NCBI GenBank assembly: GCA_964415525.1
Contig: CAYQAS010000007.1
Location: forward strand, 1-64,000
Direction: 5' to 3'
DNA: 64,000 nucleotides
Origin: CAZPUI01 sp964415525
GTDB lineage: Bacteria > Acidobacteriota > Holophagae > Holophagales > Holophagaceae
Shown: one piece after another, positions 16,925-25,556 of the stretch
Position numbering within the stretch: position 1 is the stretch's first letter
Layout of the letters: each line of letters starts with the position of its first letter
Notes under the pieces: model-generated
Database searches by the model: none
What the model saw: only the letters and a program-made list of their open reading frames with translations
What the model was told of the DNA's origin: nothing
Program-made: the position numbers and the translations under genes

Positions 16925-17800
16925 CTACTTCCCCACCAGCGTCACGGACCAGTGGAAGGCCTGGCGTTTGCCGGGTTCCAATGTGAACAGACTCGGCCGC
17001 TCGGCAAAGGCGCAGGCCTCATCCTCGCGGCTGGGCATGCCGAACCAGGGCTCGATGCAGAGGAAGTTGGCGCCGGGCTTGGACCAGAGCCCAAGCTGGC
17101 GGTAACCCGCCCAGTCCACCTGCAAGGCGGGACAACCGGGAGCCTCCAGGCGCACCGCATGGCTGGTGAGCGCGTCGAAGATCAAGGCGTCCTGCTCGAA
17201 GAGCGAGTCATCCAGGTGCAGCACCTGTCCCCGCACCGGCGAAGGCTGTGTTTCCGTGCGCAGGAGCCCTTCCCCATTCAGGCGACGGACCGGGGCCTCC
17301 TCGACTCGTTCGAACACGATGCGGTGGGCTTCCTTGGGCACGTTGGGGGAGAGGGGCCAGCGGAAGGCAGGATGCGCTCCCAAGGCGAAGGGCATGGACT
17401 CGGAACCGCGGTTCACAACCTCTGTGCTCACCCGCAGGGTCCAGTCTTCCAGCGTGTGGGTGATGCTCAGCTCGAAGGGAAAGGGATAGGACTCGAGGCT
17501 CCCCACCGTGTTCTCCAGGGCGAAGGTGCAAGACTCCCGGGAAGCCAGGACCAGCTCCCACCGGGCATCTCGGACGAGTCCGTGCTTCGGCATGAGGAAC
17601 TCGCGCCCGCCCACGCGGATGCGGTCTTCCTTGCACCGGCCCACCACAGGAAAGAGGATCGGAGAGGTGCGCGGCCACACATTTGGGTCCCCGTGCCAGA
17701 GCAGATCCAACCCGGTTCCCGTGCCGAAGCGTCGCAGTTCTGCGCCCTGGGCGCTGATCTCCGCCCGGATGAACAGGTTCTGGATCGTCATCCCCTTCAT
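16925..17800 (-). CDS. Aldose 1-epimerase family protein (LacX-like)
   Basis: This 291-residue protein belongs to the galactose-mutarotase fold. It has the family phrases GAELRRF, LLWHGDPNVWPRTSPILFPVVGR and HGLVRDARWEL near the N-terminus, and FALGAHPAFRWPL around residue 140, where the conserved His lies. I chose the ATG at 17800, which has AAGGGG six bases upstream, over a TTG at 17815. The likely role is anomer conversion of a hexose or hexose-phosphate. LacX-like members are poorly characterised, so the substrate is unknown. The gene lies between ychF and recQ on the same strand with gaps of about 70 bp. Confidence 0.85.
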   Translation of the reverse strand: MKGMTIQNLFIRAEISAQGAELRRFGTGTGLDLLWHGDPNVWPRTSPILFPVVGRCKEDRIRVGGREFLMPKHGLVRDARWELVLASRESCTFALENTVGSLESYPFPFELSITHTLEDWTLRVSTEVVNRGSESMPFALGAHPAFRWPLSPNVPKEAHRIVFERVEEAPVRRLNGEGLLRTETQPSPVRGQVLHLDDSLFEQDALIFDALTSHAVRLEAPGCPALQVDWAGYRQLGLWSKPGANFLCIEPWFGMPSREDEACAFAERPSLFTLEPGKRQAFHWSVTLVGK

Positions 17801-17866
17801 TCGAGCCCCTTGCAAGTGAATTTCATCCTATCCCAGGGTGGGCCGAACTTCCGAGCGTTGCATGAA

Positions 17867-19540
17867 TCATCCGCGCCAGGCACGGATTCGCCCCAGGAAA
17901 GCCTCGCCGTACTTTGCCAACTTGGCAGGCCCGATGCCGCTGATGCCCATCAGTCCGTCCTCGGACGTGGGGCGGAACCGGGCGAGATGCCGCAGGGTGG
18001 CATCCGTGAGCACGACATAGGCGGGCACGCCCCGGGCCTCCGCCAGTTCCTTCCGCAGGGCCCTCAGATCGAGGAACAGCGCCTCCTCATCGTCCGGCTC
18101 CGGCAGGTCTCCGGGATTTACGAGGGCGCGCTTCACCTTCTTCTTGGGCGGGGGTGCGTCCGCCAGGATGTCCTGTCCTAGGCAGACATCGCAGCTGGAG
18201 CCGCAGGGGCCCATGGTCTGGCCGAGGTGGGCCACCATCGCCTGGTGACGGCACGCCGCCCGCTCGGCAAAGCGGTACATGTCCCGCACCTGCTGCTTCT
18301 GGATGTCCGCCTGCTCCTTCGGCAGGTCGTCGCCGAAGCGCTCCAGCGAGATCACATCAGCCCACGAGTAGAACAGGATGCAGTCTGCCGGATCCCCGTC
18401 GCGTCCGGCACGGCCCACTTCCTGACCGTAACCCTCCAGGCTGCGAGGCATGTCCCGGTGGATGACGTAGCGCACGTCCGGCTTGTCGATGCCCATGCCG
18501 AAGGCGACCGTGGCCACGACCACGTCCGCATCATCCTTCTGGAAGGCCTCCTGGACCCGAGCCCGCTCATCCGGCGTCAGCCCCGCGTGATATGCCGCGG
18601 CGCGGATGCCATGCTCCTTCAGGTAGCCCGCGAGTCCCTCGGTGCTCTGCCGGGAGAGGCAGTAGATGATGCCGCTGCGCCCGGGTCGGGATTCCACCAG
18701 TTGGAGGATGGCCTCCCGCAGCTTGAGCGTCCCGCCCTTGCGGACCGCATGCAGGCGCAGGTTGGATCTGAAGAAGGACCCGACGAACGTGAAGGGCGCC
18801 TGCATGCCGAGCTGGGTCACGATGTCTTCCCGCACCTCAGTGGTGGCGGTGGCCGTAAGCGCCAGCACGGGCACGCCGCCAAACCGCTGCTTCAGGCCAG
18901 CGAGGTTCCGGTAGCTGGGCCGGAAGTCGTGCCCCCAGTGACTGATGCAGTGGGCCTCGTCCACGGCGATGAGCCTGGGCGGCTTTTCTGACAGCAGATC
19001 CGCAAGGTAGGCCTCCAGGCCCTCCGGCGCCGCGTAGAGCAGCTCGATGTCGCCCCGGTGCAGGGCCGCGAGTCGGCTCCGACGCGTCTCCGCATCCAGG
19101 CTGGAGTTGAGGAAGGTGGTGCGCAGCCCGGCCTCCAGCCCCGCGTCCACCTGATCCTTCATCAGCGAGATGAGGGGCGAGATGACGAGGGTCGTGCCAC
19201 CGAGGAGCCGCGCGGGCAGCTGGTAGGTCAAGCTCTTGCCGCCGCCCGTGGGCAGCACTCCCAGCACGTCACGCCCCTGGAGCACCGAGGCGATGATCTC
19301 TTCCTGCCCAGGTCGAAAGGTGCCGTAGCCGAAGAGTTCCTGCAGCGCTTCCTTGGGATCCCGCACCGCACAGGCCCCCGCCGCGACCTTCAGCTCGGCC
19401 AGCATCTCCGGCGTGAAAGAACCTGGGACCCGCCGGTAGCCCTGACGCAGACGTTCCAACAGCCCCCTCGCATGCACCCGATCTCCTGCGACCAGAGCCG
19501 CCCGCAGGGATTCCAAGGTTTCGAAGACGGCCGTCGGCAT
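17867..19540 (-). CDS. recQ: RecQ-family ATP-dependent DNA helicase
   Basis: This is a 557-residue 3'-5' DNA helicase. After an unusual ~65-residue N-terminal extension comes the RecQ core: motif 0 (FGYGTFRPGQ), Walker A PTGGGKS (97-103), DEAH (194-197), ALTATAT, and motif VI GQEVGRAGRDG. A zinc-binding region follows with the Cys cluster in CRHQAM...CGSSCDVCLG. A C-terminal HRDC domain has GISGIGPAKLAKYGEAFL. It is shorter than E. coli RecQ because the winged-helix region between zinc and HRDC is mostly missing. It is therefore a compact RecQ-like enzyme; the exact name is by family. Confidence 0.9.
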   Translation of the reverse strand: MPTAVFETLESLRAALVAGDRVHARGLLERLRQGYRRVPGSFTPEMLAELKVAAGACAVRDPKEALQELFGYGTFRPGQEEIIASVLQGRDVLGVLPTGGGKSLTYQLPARLLGGTTLVISPLISLMKDQVDAGLEAGLRTTFLNSSLDAETRRSRLAALHRGDIELLYAAPEGLEAYLADLLSEKPPRLIAVDEAHCISHWGHDFRPSYRNLAGLKQRFGGVPVLALTATATTEVREDIVTQLGMQAPFTFVGSFFRSNLRLHAVRKGGTLKLREAILQLVESRPGRSGIIYCLSRQSTEGLAGYLKEHGIRAAAYHAGLTPDERARVQEAFQKDDADVVVATVAFGMGIDKPDVRYVIHRDMPRSLEGYGQEVGRAGRDGDPADCILFYSWADVISLERFGDDLPKEQADIQKQQVRDMYRFAERAACRHQAMVAHLGQTMGPCGSSCDVCLGQDILADAPPPKKKVKRALVNPGDLPEPDDEEALFLDLRALRKELAEARGVPAYVVLTDATLRHLARFRPTSEDGLMGISGIGPAKLAKYGEAFLGRIRAWRG

Positions 19541-19588
19541 CCGTCCAGTGTAAGAGGGTGCAGCCGAATAAGACGACCTCGCGCTGAC

Positions 19589-21961
19589 CTACCCCAACCG
19601 GCTCAGCATCAACGCCTCGAAGGCCTCCCGATCGGGCCCTGGAGGCTCCTTCTCCAACACCCGAGCCGCAGCCGTCTGGGCCTCGGCGGTGTCCAAGGTC
19701 AGCAGGGCCTGGAGCGCGCCGAGGCGGATGCCCAGGGGCTCCTTCTTCTCGCCGAAGAGGCCGCGTTTCCGGGCCAAAACGTCCAACAGAGTCGGAATCA
19801 CCGAAGGCGATCCCAGCCGCCCCAGCACTTCCAGGATCTTCTCCCGCACCCGGGCCACGTCCGCCCGCTTGCCGGAGCTGTGTTTCAGAAAGTCCAACAG
19901 GGCGGGGATGGCATTGCGGGATCCGGATTCCTGCACCGTGAAGAGCACTTCCAGCTGGATTTCAAGATCGCGATGATCCAGCAGCCGCAGGATCGCCGCC
20001 TCGGCGTGGGCACCCCCGAGATGCCCCACGGCGCGAATCGCCGCACGTACCACCCGGGAGTCCTTGTGCTGCAGGAAGGGCTGCACGTCGGCAAGCCGGC
20101 TCGGCCCGGCGACTTCGCCGAGGACGATGAGGGCGTTGCGCACCACAAACCACTCTGGAGCATGCAGGGCCTCCAGCAGCGGTCCCTCCGCTGTCTGGCC
20201 GCAGGAGCGCAGGGCCTCCAGCAGCCGGGCCCGCCGGATGCGGTCCCCCTCTTCCGAAAGGCGCTCCACGAGGAAATCCGCAGCGGGTGCGCCCAGCAGC
20301 TTCAGGAGCGGGTGAATCCGTTCCGCCGCCTGCGCCTTGTCCATGCCGTGCAGCAGCATGAGGATGTGGGTCATGCGGGCAGGCACCGCCAAACGATGGA
20401 TCAGTTCCTGAAGCGCCGTGGCCTTCCAGGGGGCATCCGGAGCCGCCACGCCAAGGGAAACCACCAGGGAAGCGGCACGGGGTGCCTGTCCGCGACTCGC
20501 CTCGAACCAGACCAACGTCTCCACCGCCTGCGCGATCCGACCATGGACATCGGGGTCCCGCTCACCCATCCAGGCATGGGAAAGGAGACCTTGCAGGCGA
20601 TCCAGCGCCCCCTCCGGCATCCCTGGCGCCTGCGCCCAGCGCGCGATCTGCTCAAACCCTTCCGCGATGGCGAGGCGACGTTCCACGATCGGCAACCCGA
20701 AATCCTCGCCCAGGCGCTGCAGAAGCCGGATGAAGCCGACGATGTCCCCCGATTCCAGGAGTTCACGCAGGAGGGTAATTACTTTTGCGAGGGGCACCTC
20801 CGCCAGCTTCCCCTCCTCCAGCAGTTGCCTCAGGCGTTCTTCCCGAGGGAGGTTTCCCCATGTCAGAACGTCCATCAGTTCCTTGAGCTGAGCGGGCGGC
20901 ATGCCCGAGCCCTGAAGGGCCTCCATGAGCTTGGCGCCCCACTGCTCCGCCGCCGGCAGGAGCGGCGTGAGTTCCTCCAGCACCTCAGGAATGGCCGTGG
21001 CGGAAAGGGTTCCATGCCCGAAGGCTTCCGCAATGGAACCCAGGGCATGCTGCCCCGCCATCCGGTGGAAGACGTTGCGGAGCGGACCGGAGCGCAGTTG
21101 CGCCGCTCCCAAGAGAAGCCCGAGGCGGCCTTCGGCGGGCAGCCCGGCCACGGCCTGGACCAGCGCTCCCTGCGTACCGGGTGAGGCGCCCTGTCGGTCA
21201 AGCCCCTGGGCCTCCAGCAGGTCCCCCAGCCCCCCCAGATTGGGCATGGAAGGCCCCTGGAGCAGCCCCACCAGATGGGCTCGCAGGGCATCCACCACTG
21301 CGGTGCCGCCCGAACCCGTCTCACTGCTGCGACCGGGGATCCCCGGAAGCCCCGTCCCCGTCCCGGAACCACCGGCTGCCCCTCCAGCGCCCGCTCCGGC
21401 ACCTCCTCCACTCCCTCCAATCCCCACGGCGCCTGCCAGCAGCGGAAGCACCGCCTGGGAGAGACCCGTGGCGGTCCAGGCGGTGGCATCCCCCAGGGTC
21501 AGGGCGCCCAGGAGGGCGGAAGCGACCTCACCAGACTCGGATACATCCTCCAGTCGCGAGGCCAGGATGCGGATGTGGGTGACGTCATGCCGCTCCAGGT
21601 AAGCCCGCCCTCCGCCCTTCTCCCTCAGCTGAGGAGGCTTCAGGACCAGGAGCTCCAGCAGGACCCGCCACTCCGCCTCGGTGGCGCCCTTATGGGCCAC
21701 GAAGGCGTGGATGTCGCGGTCCTCCAACTCCCGGATGAGCGCCTTCAGCTGGAGGTTCAGCCCCTCCTCCATGACCTTGTCCACGAAGAGTCGGCCATGA
21801 CGAGCCGCCACCTGGATGTAGGGACGCCCGGCGAGGTGGTGCTCGAAAGTATCCGCCAGGAGTTGAAGCGACTGCAGGGTGCGCGGGTGCCCTGGGCCGT
21901 AGAGCTGCAGTGCTCGCACTGCCTGCATGAGGGTCGTGGCAAAGGCGAGAAAGGAAACCAT
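19589..21961 (-). CDS. HEAT-repeat protein with glycine-rich linker, unknown function
   Basis: This is a 790-residue, mostly helical protein. The N-terminus (about 1-110) is a compact domain beginning MVSFLAFATTLMQAVRALQL with the phrase LYGPGHPRT. A glycine/serine-rich linker lies at about residues 178-215 (GGSGGGAGAGAGG). The C-terminal third carries clear HEAT-type repeats, for example FVVRNALIVLGEVAGPSRLADV, RVVRAAIRAVGHLGGAHAEAAI and IQLEVLFTVQESGSRNAIPAL (locations about 570-690). There is no catalytic motif, signal peptide or membrane span. It is probably a scaffold. A second HEAT protein in this window (33878-36529) shows a similar build. Function is unknown. Confidence 0.75.
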   Translation of the reverse strand: MVSFLAFATTLMQAVRALQLYGPGHPRTLQSLQLLADTFEHHLAGRPYIQVAARHGRLFVDKVMEEGLNLQLKALIRELEDRDIHAFVAHKGATEAEWRVLLELLVLKPPQLREKGGGRAYLERHDVTHIRILASRLEDVSESGEVASALLGALTLGDATAWTATGLSQAVLPLLAGAVGIGGSGGGAGAGAGGAAGGSGTGTGLPGIPGRSSETGSGGTAVVDALRAHLVGLLQGPSMPNLGGLGDLLEAQGLDRQGASPGTQGALVQAVAGLPAEGRLGLLLGAAQLRSGPLRNVFHRMAGQHALGSIAEAFGHGTLSATAIPEVLEELTPLLPAAEQWGAKLMEALQGSGMPPAQLKELMDVLTWGNLPREERLRQLLEEGKLAEVPLAKVITLLRELLESGDIVGFIRLLQRLGEDFGLPIVERRLAIAEGFEQIARWAQAPGMPEGALDRLQGLLSHAWMGERDPDVHGRIAQAVETLVWFEASRGQAPRAASLVVSLGVAAPDAPWKATALQELIHRLAVPARMTHILMLLHGMDKAQAAERIHPLLKLLGAPAADFLVERLSEEGDRIRRARLLEALRSCGQTAEGPLLEALHAPEWFVVRNALIVLGEVAGPSRLADVQPFLQHKDSRVVRAAIRAVGHLGGAHAEAAILRLLDHRDLEIQLEVLFTVQESGSRNAIPALLDFLKHSSGKRADVARVREKILEVLGRLGSPSVIPTLLDVLARKRGLFGEKKEPLGIRLGALQALLTLDTAEAQTAAARVLEKEPPGPDREAFEALMLSRLG

Positions 21962-22098
21962 GGGCGCCCCGGGATCCCTCCTTGTTCGGCAGTTCTCAGG
22001 CAGGGACTGAAAACCGCGTCGGGCCAGGGATCAGGACCCTCCTCTCGAACCTTTAAACGGAATGTCACCTGACACCTTGCCTGACCGACCCCCAATAA

Positions 22099-22130
22099 GG
22101 AAGGGCGGGATCTCGCGATCCCGCCCTTCC
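22099..22130 (-). terminator. Rho-independent terminator of clpP
   Basis: Perfect 13-bp arms (GGAAGGGCGGGAT / ATCCCGCCCTTCC) flank a 6-base loop, 19 bp beyond the clpP stop. On the minus strand the stem is followed by TTATTGGG. Confidence 0.85.
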
Positions 22131-22149
22131 CCGTCAGACGCCAACCGGT

Positions 22150-22743
22150 TTAGGGGCGCTCGGTGAGCACCTTGTCGATGATTCCGTACTCCATCGCCTC
22201 CTGGGCGCTCATGAAGTAGTCGCGGTCCTGGTCCTTCACGACCTTCTTCAGGGGCTGGCCCGTGTGCTTCGCGAAGGCGGAACCCAGGGTGTCTTTCAGG
22301 CGCTGGATCTCGTTGAAGGTGCGCTCGATGTCGCTGACCATGCCCTGCGCGCCGCCGGAGGGCTGGTGAATCATGATGCGGCTGTTGGGCAGGGCGTAGC
22401 GCTTGCCCTTGGTGCCCGCCGCCAACAGGAAGGCGCCCATGGAGGCGGCCTGGCCCATGCAGTAGGTGACGATGTCGTTCTTCACGAACTGCATCGTGTC
22501 GTAGATGGCGAGGCCCGCGGTGACGCTGCCGCCGGGGCTGTTGATGTAGATCTGGATGTCCTTGTCGGGGTCCTCGGACTCCAGGAAGAGCATCTGGGCC
22601 ACGATGGCGTTGGCCACGTCGTCAGTCACGGGCGTGCCCAGGAAGATGATGTTGTCCTTCAGCAGGCGGCTGTAGATGTCGTAGCTGCGCTCGCCGCGGG
22701 GGGTCTGCTCGATGACGATGGGCGGATAGTAGCCGGTGGTCAT
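22150..22743 (-). CDS. clpP: ATP-dependent Clp protease proteolytic subunit ClpP
   Basis: This is a 197-residue serine protease subunit that forms the tetradecameric Clp chamber. The ATG at 22743 has GAGGAG upstream and gives the normal ClpP N-terminus (MTTGYYPPIVIEQ, then RGERSYDIYSRLL). A longer in-frame extension upstream has no support. The catalytic triad is complete: Ser101 in GQAASMGAF, His126 in MIHQPSGG and Asp175 in DRDYFMSA. No clpX is adjacent in the window, which is unusual because clpX often follows clpP. The downstream side has a strong terminator, so clpP is expressed alone or with the upstream NagZ-like gene (43-bp gap). Confidence 0.96.
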   Translation of the reverse strand: MTTGYYPPIVIEQTPRGERSYDIYSRLLKDNIIFLGTPVTDDVANAIVAQMLFLESEDPDKDIQIYINSPGGSVTAGLAIYDTMQFVKNDIVTYCMGQAASMGAFLLAAGTKGKRYALPNSRIMIHQPSGGAQGMVSDIERTFNEIQRLKDTLGSAFAKHTGQPLKKVVKDQDRDYFMSAQEAMEYGIIDKVLTERP

Positions 22744-22786
22744 GGGTGCTCCTCTAGGGTTCCTAGGATACGGGATGGGATGCCGA

Positions 22787-23827
22787 TCAGCGCACTTCCG
22801 TCGGATCGGCCTGACGCGCGGTTTCCATGCGTTCCGAAGCCGCCTGCACTCGGCGTACCCAGTCCGCCCAGCCGTCCGCGTCCCACTCGAGAAGCGGCGT
22901 ATCCAGATCCCGGCGTAGGCTGGCAAAGCGTTCTGCAGCGGGCCGCCAGAGGTCTTCGGGTATGGCGTCCAGCGCCGCGATGCAGGCTTCCACCTGAGTC
23001 ACGGGCATGCACACCAGCAACGCCTCATGGCCTGCTTCAAGGCTGAGCCGCACGCGGGTGGGCCAGTCCCAATCGTTACAACCGCCCATTTCCATGGCAT
23101 CGGGGATAAAACGCCCGCGGACGCCCCAAGGGTTGTCCGCGACGGAGCCCCGGTGCAGGCTGGCGGGCAGCTCGCCGGATTCCGGCGTCCGCACATGCCC
23201 CACCATCACGAGCCGGTCGGGGTGGGCAAGCTGCTGGAAGGGCCGCGCATTCAGCGCCGCGCGGGCGGGATCGAGGATGTCCGGCAGGGCCTTGTGGCTG
23301 TCCACGGTTCCCCCTCCCAACCCCGGAAAGTGTTTCAGACAGCCCCGGACACCGGTGGCTTCGAGCCCCGCCAGGAACGCGCCTACCGCGGTGACGACCT
23401 CTGCGGGGTGCGAACCTGCGCTCCGCTCCCCCAAGCCCGTGTCCATGCGTCCATCCGAGAGATCCGCCACCGGCGCGAAGTCCACCTGAATACCCAGCCG
23501 GGCAAGCCCCTCTCCCCAGAGTGCCCCCCAGGCACAGCACCCCTCGGGGCCACTCGCCTCCCAGATCTCCTGGAACGTCGGCGTCGGCCCCACCCATGCC
23601 TTCAGCCGCGACACCAGCCCGCCCTCCTGATCGATGGCCACCGCCAGCGGCGACCATCGTTCCCGCAGACGGCATACCAAGGCGTGGCAGCGGGCGGGCC
23701 CAACCACGGGATCCGGATCCAGGTTCTTCGCGAAGAGCACCACGCCGCCAGGCTGAACGCCCAGCGGGCGCTCGACGTCATCCAGACCGTCGAAGCCCAT
23801 CCAGAGAAGGTCGTGCCTGTGCGTCAT
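22787..23827 (-). CDS. nagZ: Glycoside hydrolase family 3 protein, NagZ-like beta-N-acetylhexosaminidase
   Basis: This is a 346-residue protein. The ATG at 23827 has GGGAG seven bases upstream and begins MTHRHDLLWMGFDG. NagZ-type landmarks are GVVLFAKN early, AIDQEGGLVSRL around residue 75, FAPVADLS, and the NagZ signature KHFPGLG (165-171) followed by the mobile-loop Asp-Ser-His. That loop supplies the Asp/His acid-base pair of NagZ. NagZ removes N-acetylglucosamine from cell-wall muropeptides in the cytoplasm during recycling. Length and lack of a signal peptide fit. The sequence is somewhat divergent, so a related family-3 glucosidase cannot be excluded. Confidence 0.8.
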   Translation of the reverse strand: MTHRHDLLWMGFDGLDDVERPLGVQPGGVVLFAKNLDPDPVVGPARCHALVCRLRERWSPLAVAIDQEGGLVSRLKAWVGPTPTFQEIWEASGPEGCCAWGALWGEGLARLGIQVDFAPVADLSDGRMDTGLGERSAGSHPAEVVTAVGAFLAGLEATGVRGCLKHFPGLGGGTVDSHKALPDILDPARAALNARPFQQLAHPDRLVMVGHVRTPESGELPASLHRGSVADNPWGVRGRFIPDAMEMGGCNDWDWPTRVRLSLEAGHEALLVCMPVTQVEACIAALDAIPEDLWRPAAERFASLRRDLDTPLLEWDADGWADWVRRVQAASERMETARQADPTEVR

Positions 23828-23899
23828 CCCGTGCTCCCGCGCCTGAGGGAACCAGGATGCACCAGCCCGCGGCCAGGCTCCTAGGAGCACGGAAGTGAT

Positions 23900-25327
23900 T
23901 CAGGCTTCCTGCACCTTGAACCGCGGCACGGTGATCTCGTAGATCTTTGCGTCGATGAAGATCCGCAGGGCGTCGCCATCCAGCAGACCGGCCTTGGTCT
24001 CGGCCTCGAGGATCTCGAGGCTGCGGGGCACGGTGACGGCAACCTTGTAGGGGCGATCCGCAGCCACGAGGGCGTCGTAGATGTCGCAGATCGCCATGAG
24101 CTTGCTCTGGGTCGGGATCTGGTCCGCCATCAGGCCTCGGGGATAGCCGCGTCCATTCAGCCGCTCGTGGTGCGAATAGGCGATCTCCGGCAGGTTCGCC
24201 AGCGAGCCCGCCCAGGGGATCTGACTCAGGAAGCGGAAGGTGTGGCTGACGTGGCTGTTGACCTCGTCCCGTTCCTTGTCCGACAGGCTCCCCTTGGGAA
24301 TGCGCAGCGCCGCGATGTCGTCGCCAGAAAGGATCGAGGCTCGAGCACCCTGGTGGTGCATGAAGTCCAGGGAGCCGAGCCCGTCCAGATGATCCTGTAT
24401 CTCCTTGGGCAGCACCGTGGGCTCGTTACAGCGCAGGATCAGGTCCACCGTCGCCTGGGTCTCGCGCCTCCGGTCCGCCATCATCGCCTCGAAGCGCCCG
24501 CCGTCGAAGCCGTGCCCTTCCGACCAGGCCTGGTTGAAGAGCTGCACGGCGCGTTCCAGATCCCGCTGGTAGAGCCGCTGAAGGATGGCCTCGATACGGT
24601 CCGCCTCGATCTTCTTGGCCTTGACCAACACCTGTTCCCGCACCCCGACCTTGCCGAAGTCATGCAGGAGACTGGCGTAGCGCAATTCCCGCAGCTGGGC
24701 GTCACTGAAGAGGATCCCGCCATAGGAACCGCCGTCGGTGCGGTTCACCGCCTCCGCCAAGCCCACCGTCAGGTCAGCGACTCGATTCGAATGACCGGAG
24801 GTGCTGGGGTCTCGGGCTTCAATCGCCAGCACGCTGGCCTGCACGAAGCCCTCGAAGACCCGCTCGATGTCGTCCTTCAGTTTGAGGATCTCCGTGGTGC
24901 GCTCCAGCACCATTTCTTCGAGCTGGCTCTGGTAGGCCTCGTTCTCCCGCAGGGTGCGATAGTGGCCCAGGGCGCGGTCCAGGCTGGCCTCCAGCTCCGC
25001 GAGCTTGAAGGGCTTCTGGATGAAGTCGTAGGCGCCGCGCTTCAGGGCCTGGATGGCGGACTCCGTCGTGGCGTAGCCCGTCATCAGGATGCAGAAGGTC
25101 TTGGGGTCGTACTGCTGCACGGCCTTCAGGAGGTCGAGCCCCGACAGCCCGCCCGGCATGTTGAGATCCGTGAAGATGATGGCGAAGTGCTTCACCTTCA
25201 CCAGATCGATGGCGGTTTCCGCGCTCTCGGCCCCCTCGACCTCGTAGCCAAGGGTCTCCAGCGCCTCCACGAGAAGCATCCGGAAGTCGGACTCGTCGTC
25301 CACGATGAGGATCGGATAGGCCTTCAA
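23900..25327 (-). CDS. Response regulator with HD-GYP-type output domain carrying a large insertion
   Basis: This is a 475-residue protein. Residues 1-120 form a receiver with acidic pair Asp10-Asp11, phosphoacceptor Asp54 (FTDLNMPGG) and the lysine of IQKPF. A short coiled coil (about 120-160) leads into an HD-GYP c-di-GMP phosphodiesterase domain. The HD pair is His222-Asp223 (LLHDFGKVGV), and HHERLNGRGYP starts at His386. These motifs are about 164 residues apart, roughly 100 more than usual, because a helical insertion sits between HDFGK and the LSDKERDEV helix. Metal ligands appear retained, so activity is plausible. The gene is divergent from galE. No histidine kinase is adjacent. Confidence 0.87.
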   Translation of the reverse strand: MKAYPILIVDDESDFRMLLVEALETLGYEVEGAESAETAIDLVKVKHFAIIFTDLNMPGGLSGLDLLKAVQQYDPKTFCILMTGYATTESAIQALKRGAYDFIQKPFKLAELEASLDRALGHYRTLRENEAYQSQLEEMVLERTTEILKLKDDIERVFEGFVQASVLAIEARDPSTSGHSNRVADLTVGLAEAVNRTDGGSYGGILFSDAQLRELRYASLLHDFGKVGVREQVLVKAKKIEADRIEAILQRLYQRDLERAVQLFNQAWSEGHGFDGGRFEAMMADRRRETQATVDLILRCNEPTVLPKEIQDHLDGLGSLDFMHHQGARASILSGDDIAALRIPKGSLSDKERDEVNSHVSHTFRFLSQIPWAGSLANLPEIAYSHHERLNGRGYPRGLMADQIPTQSKLMAICDIYDALVAADRPYKVAVTVPRSLEILEAETKAGLLDGDALRIFIDAKIYEITVPRFKVQEA

Positions 25328-25397
25328 GCGCGCTCCATTGCGTCAGGGTGAGCGTATCGGAGTGTCGAGCGGGATTCCCAAATCCTGCACCACGACT

Positions 25398-25490
25398 GGG
25401 TGTGTTTCCATCCCCTGCGAGCTCCACACCGCCCAAGGCCGAGACCTCAGCCCAGGCCCATCGCGGCTGGAGAGAGGCGGAAACACACCC
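25398..25490. repeat. Long-range inverted repeat in the divergent HD-GYP/galE promoter region
   Basis: GGGTGTGTTTCC (25398-25409) and its exact reverse complement GGAAACACACCC (25479-25490) are separated by 69 bp. A weaker inner stem (CAGCC...GGCTG) lies within the loop. The repeat sits midway in the 229-bp gap between the divergent response-regulator and galE genes. It could be a looping operator or a leader RNA fold for galE. Confidence 0.4.
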
Positions 25491-25556
25491 GAGTCCTCGC
25501 TGGCGCCGCTGAAAAAGTGCAACCATGAATGTGACCGAGTCATGTCCGGAGGTTCC

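Noticed and set aside
22744..22926. Longer in-frame N-terminus for ClpP
   Set aside because: The extension overlaps the NagZ-like gene's 3' end and lacks a ribosome site; the ATG at 22743 has a strong one and the standard ClpP start.
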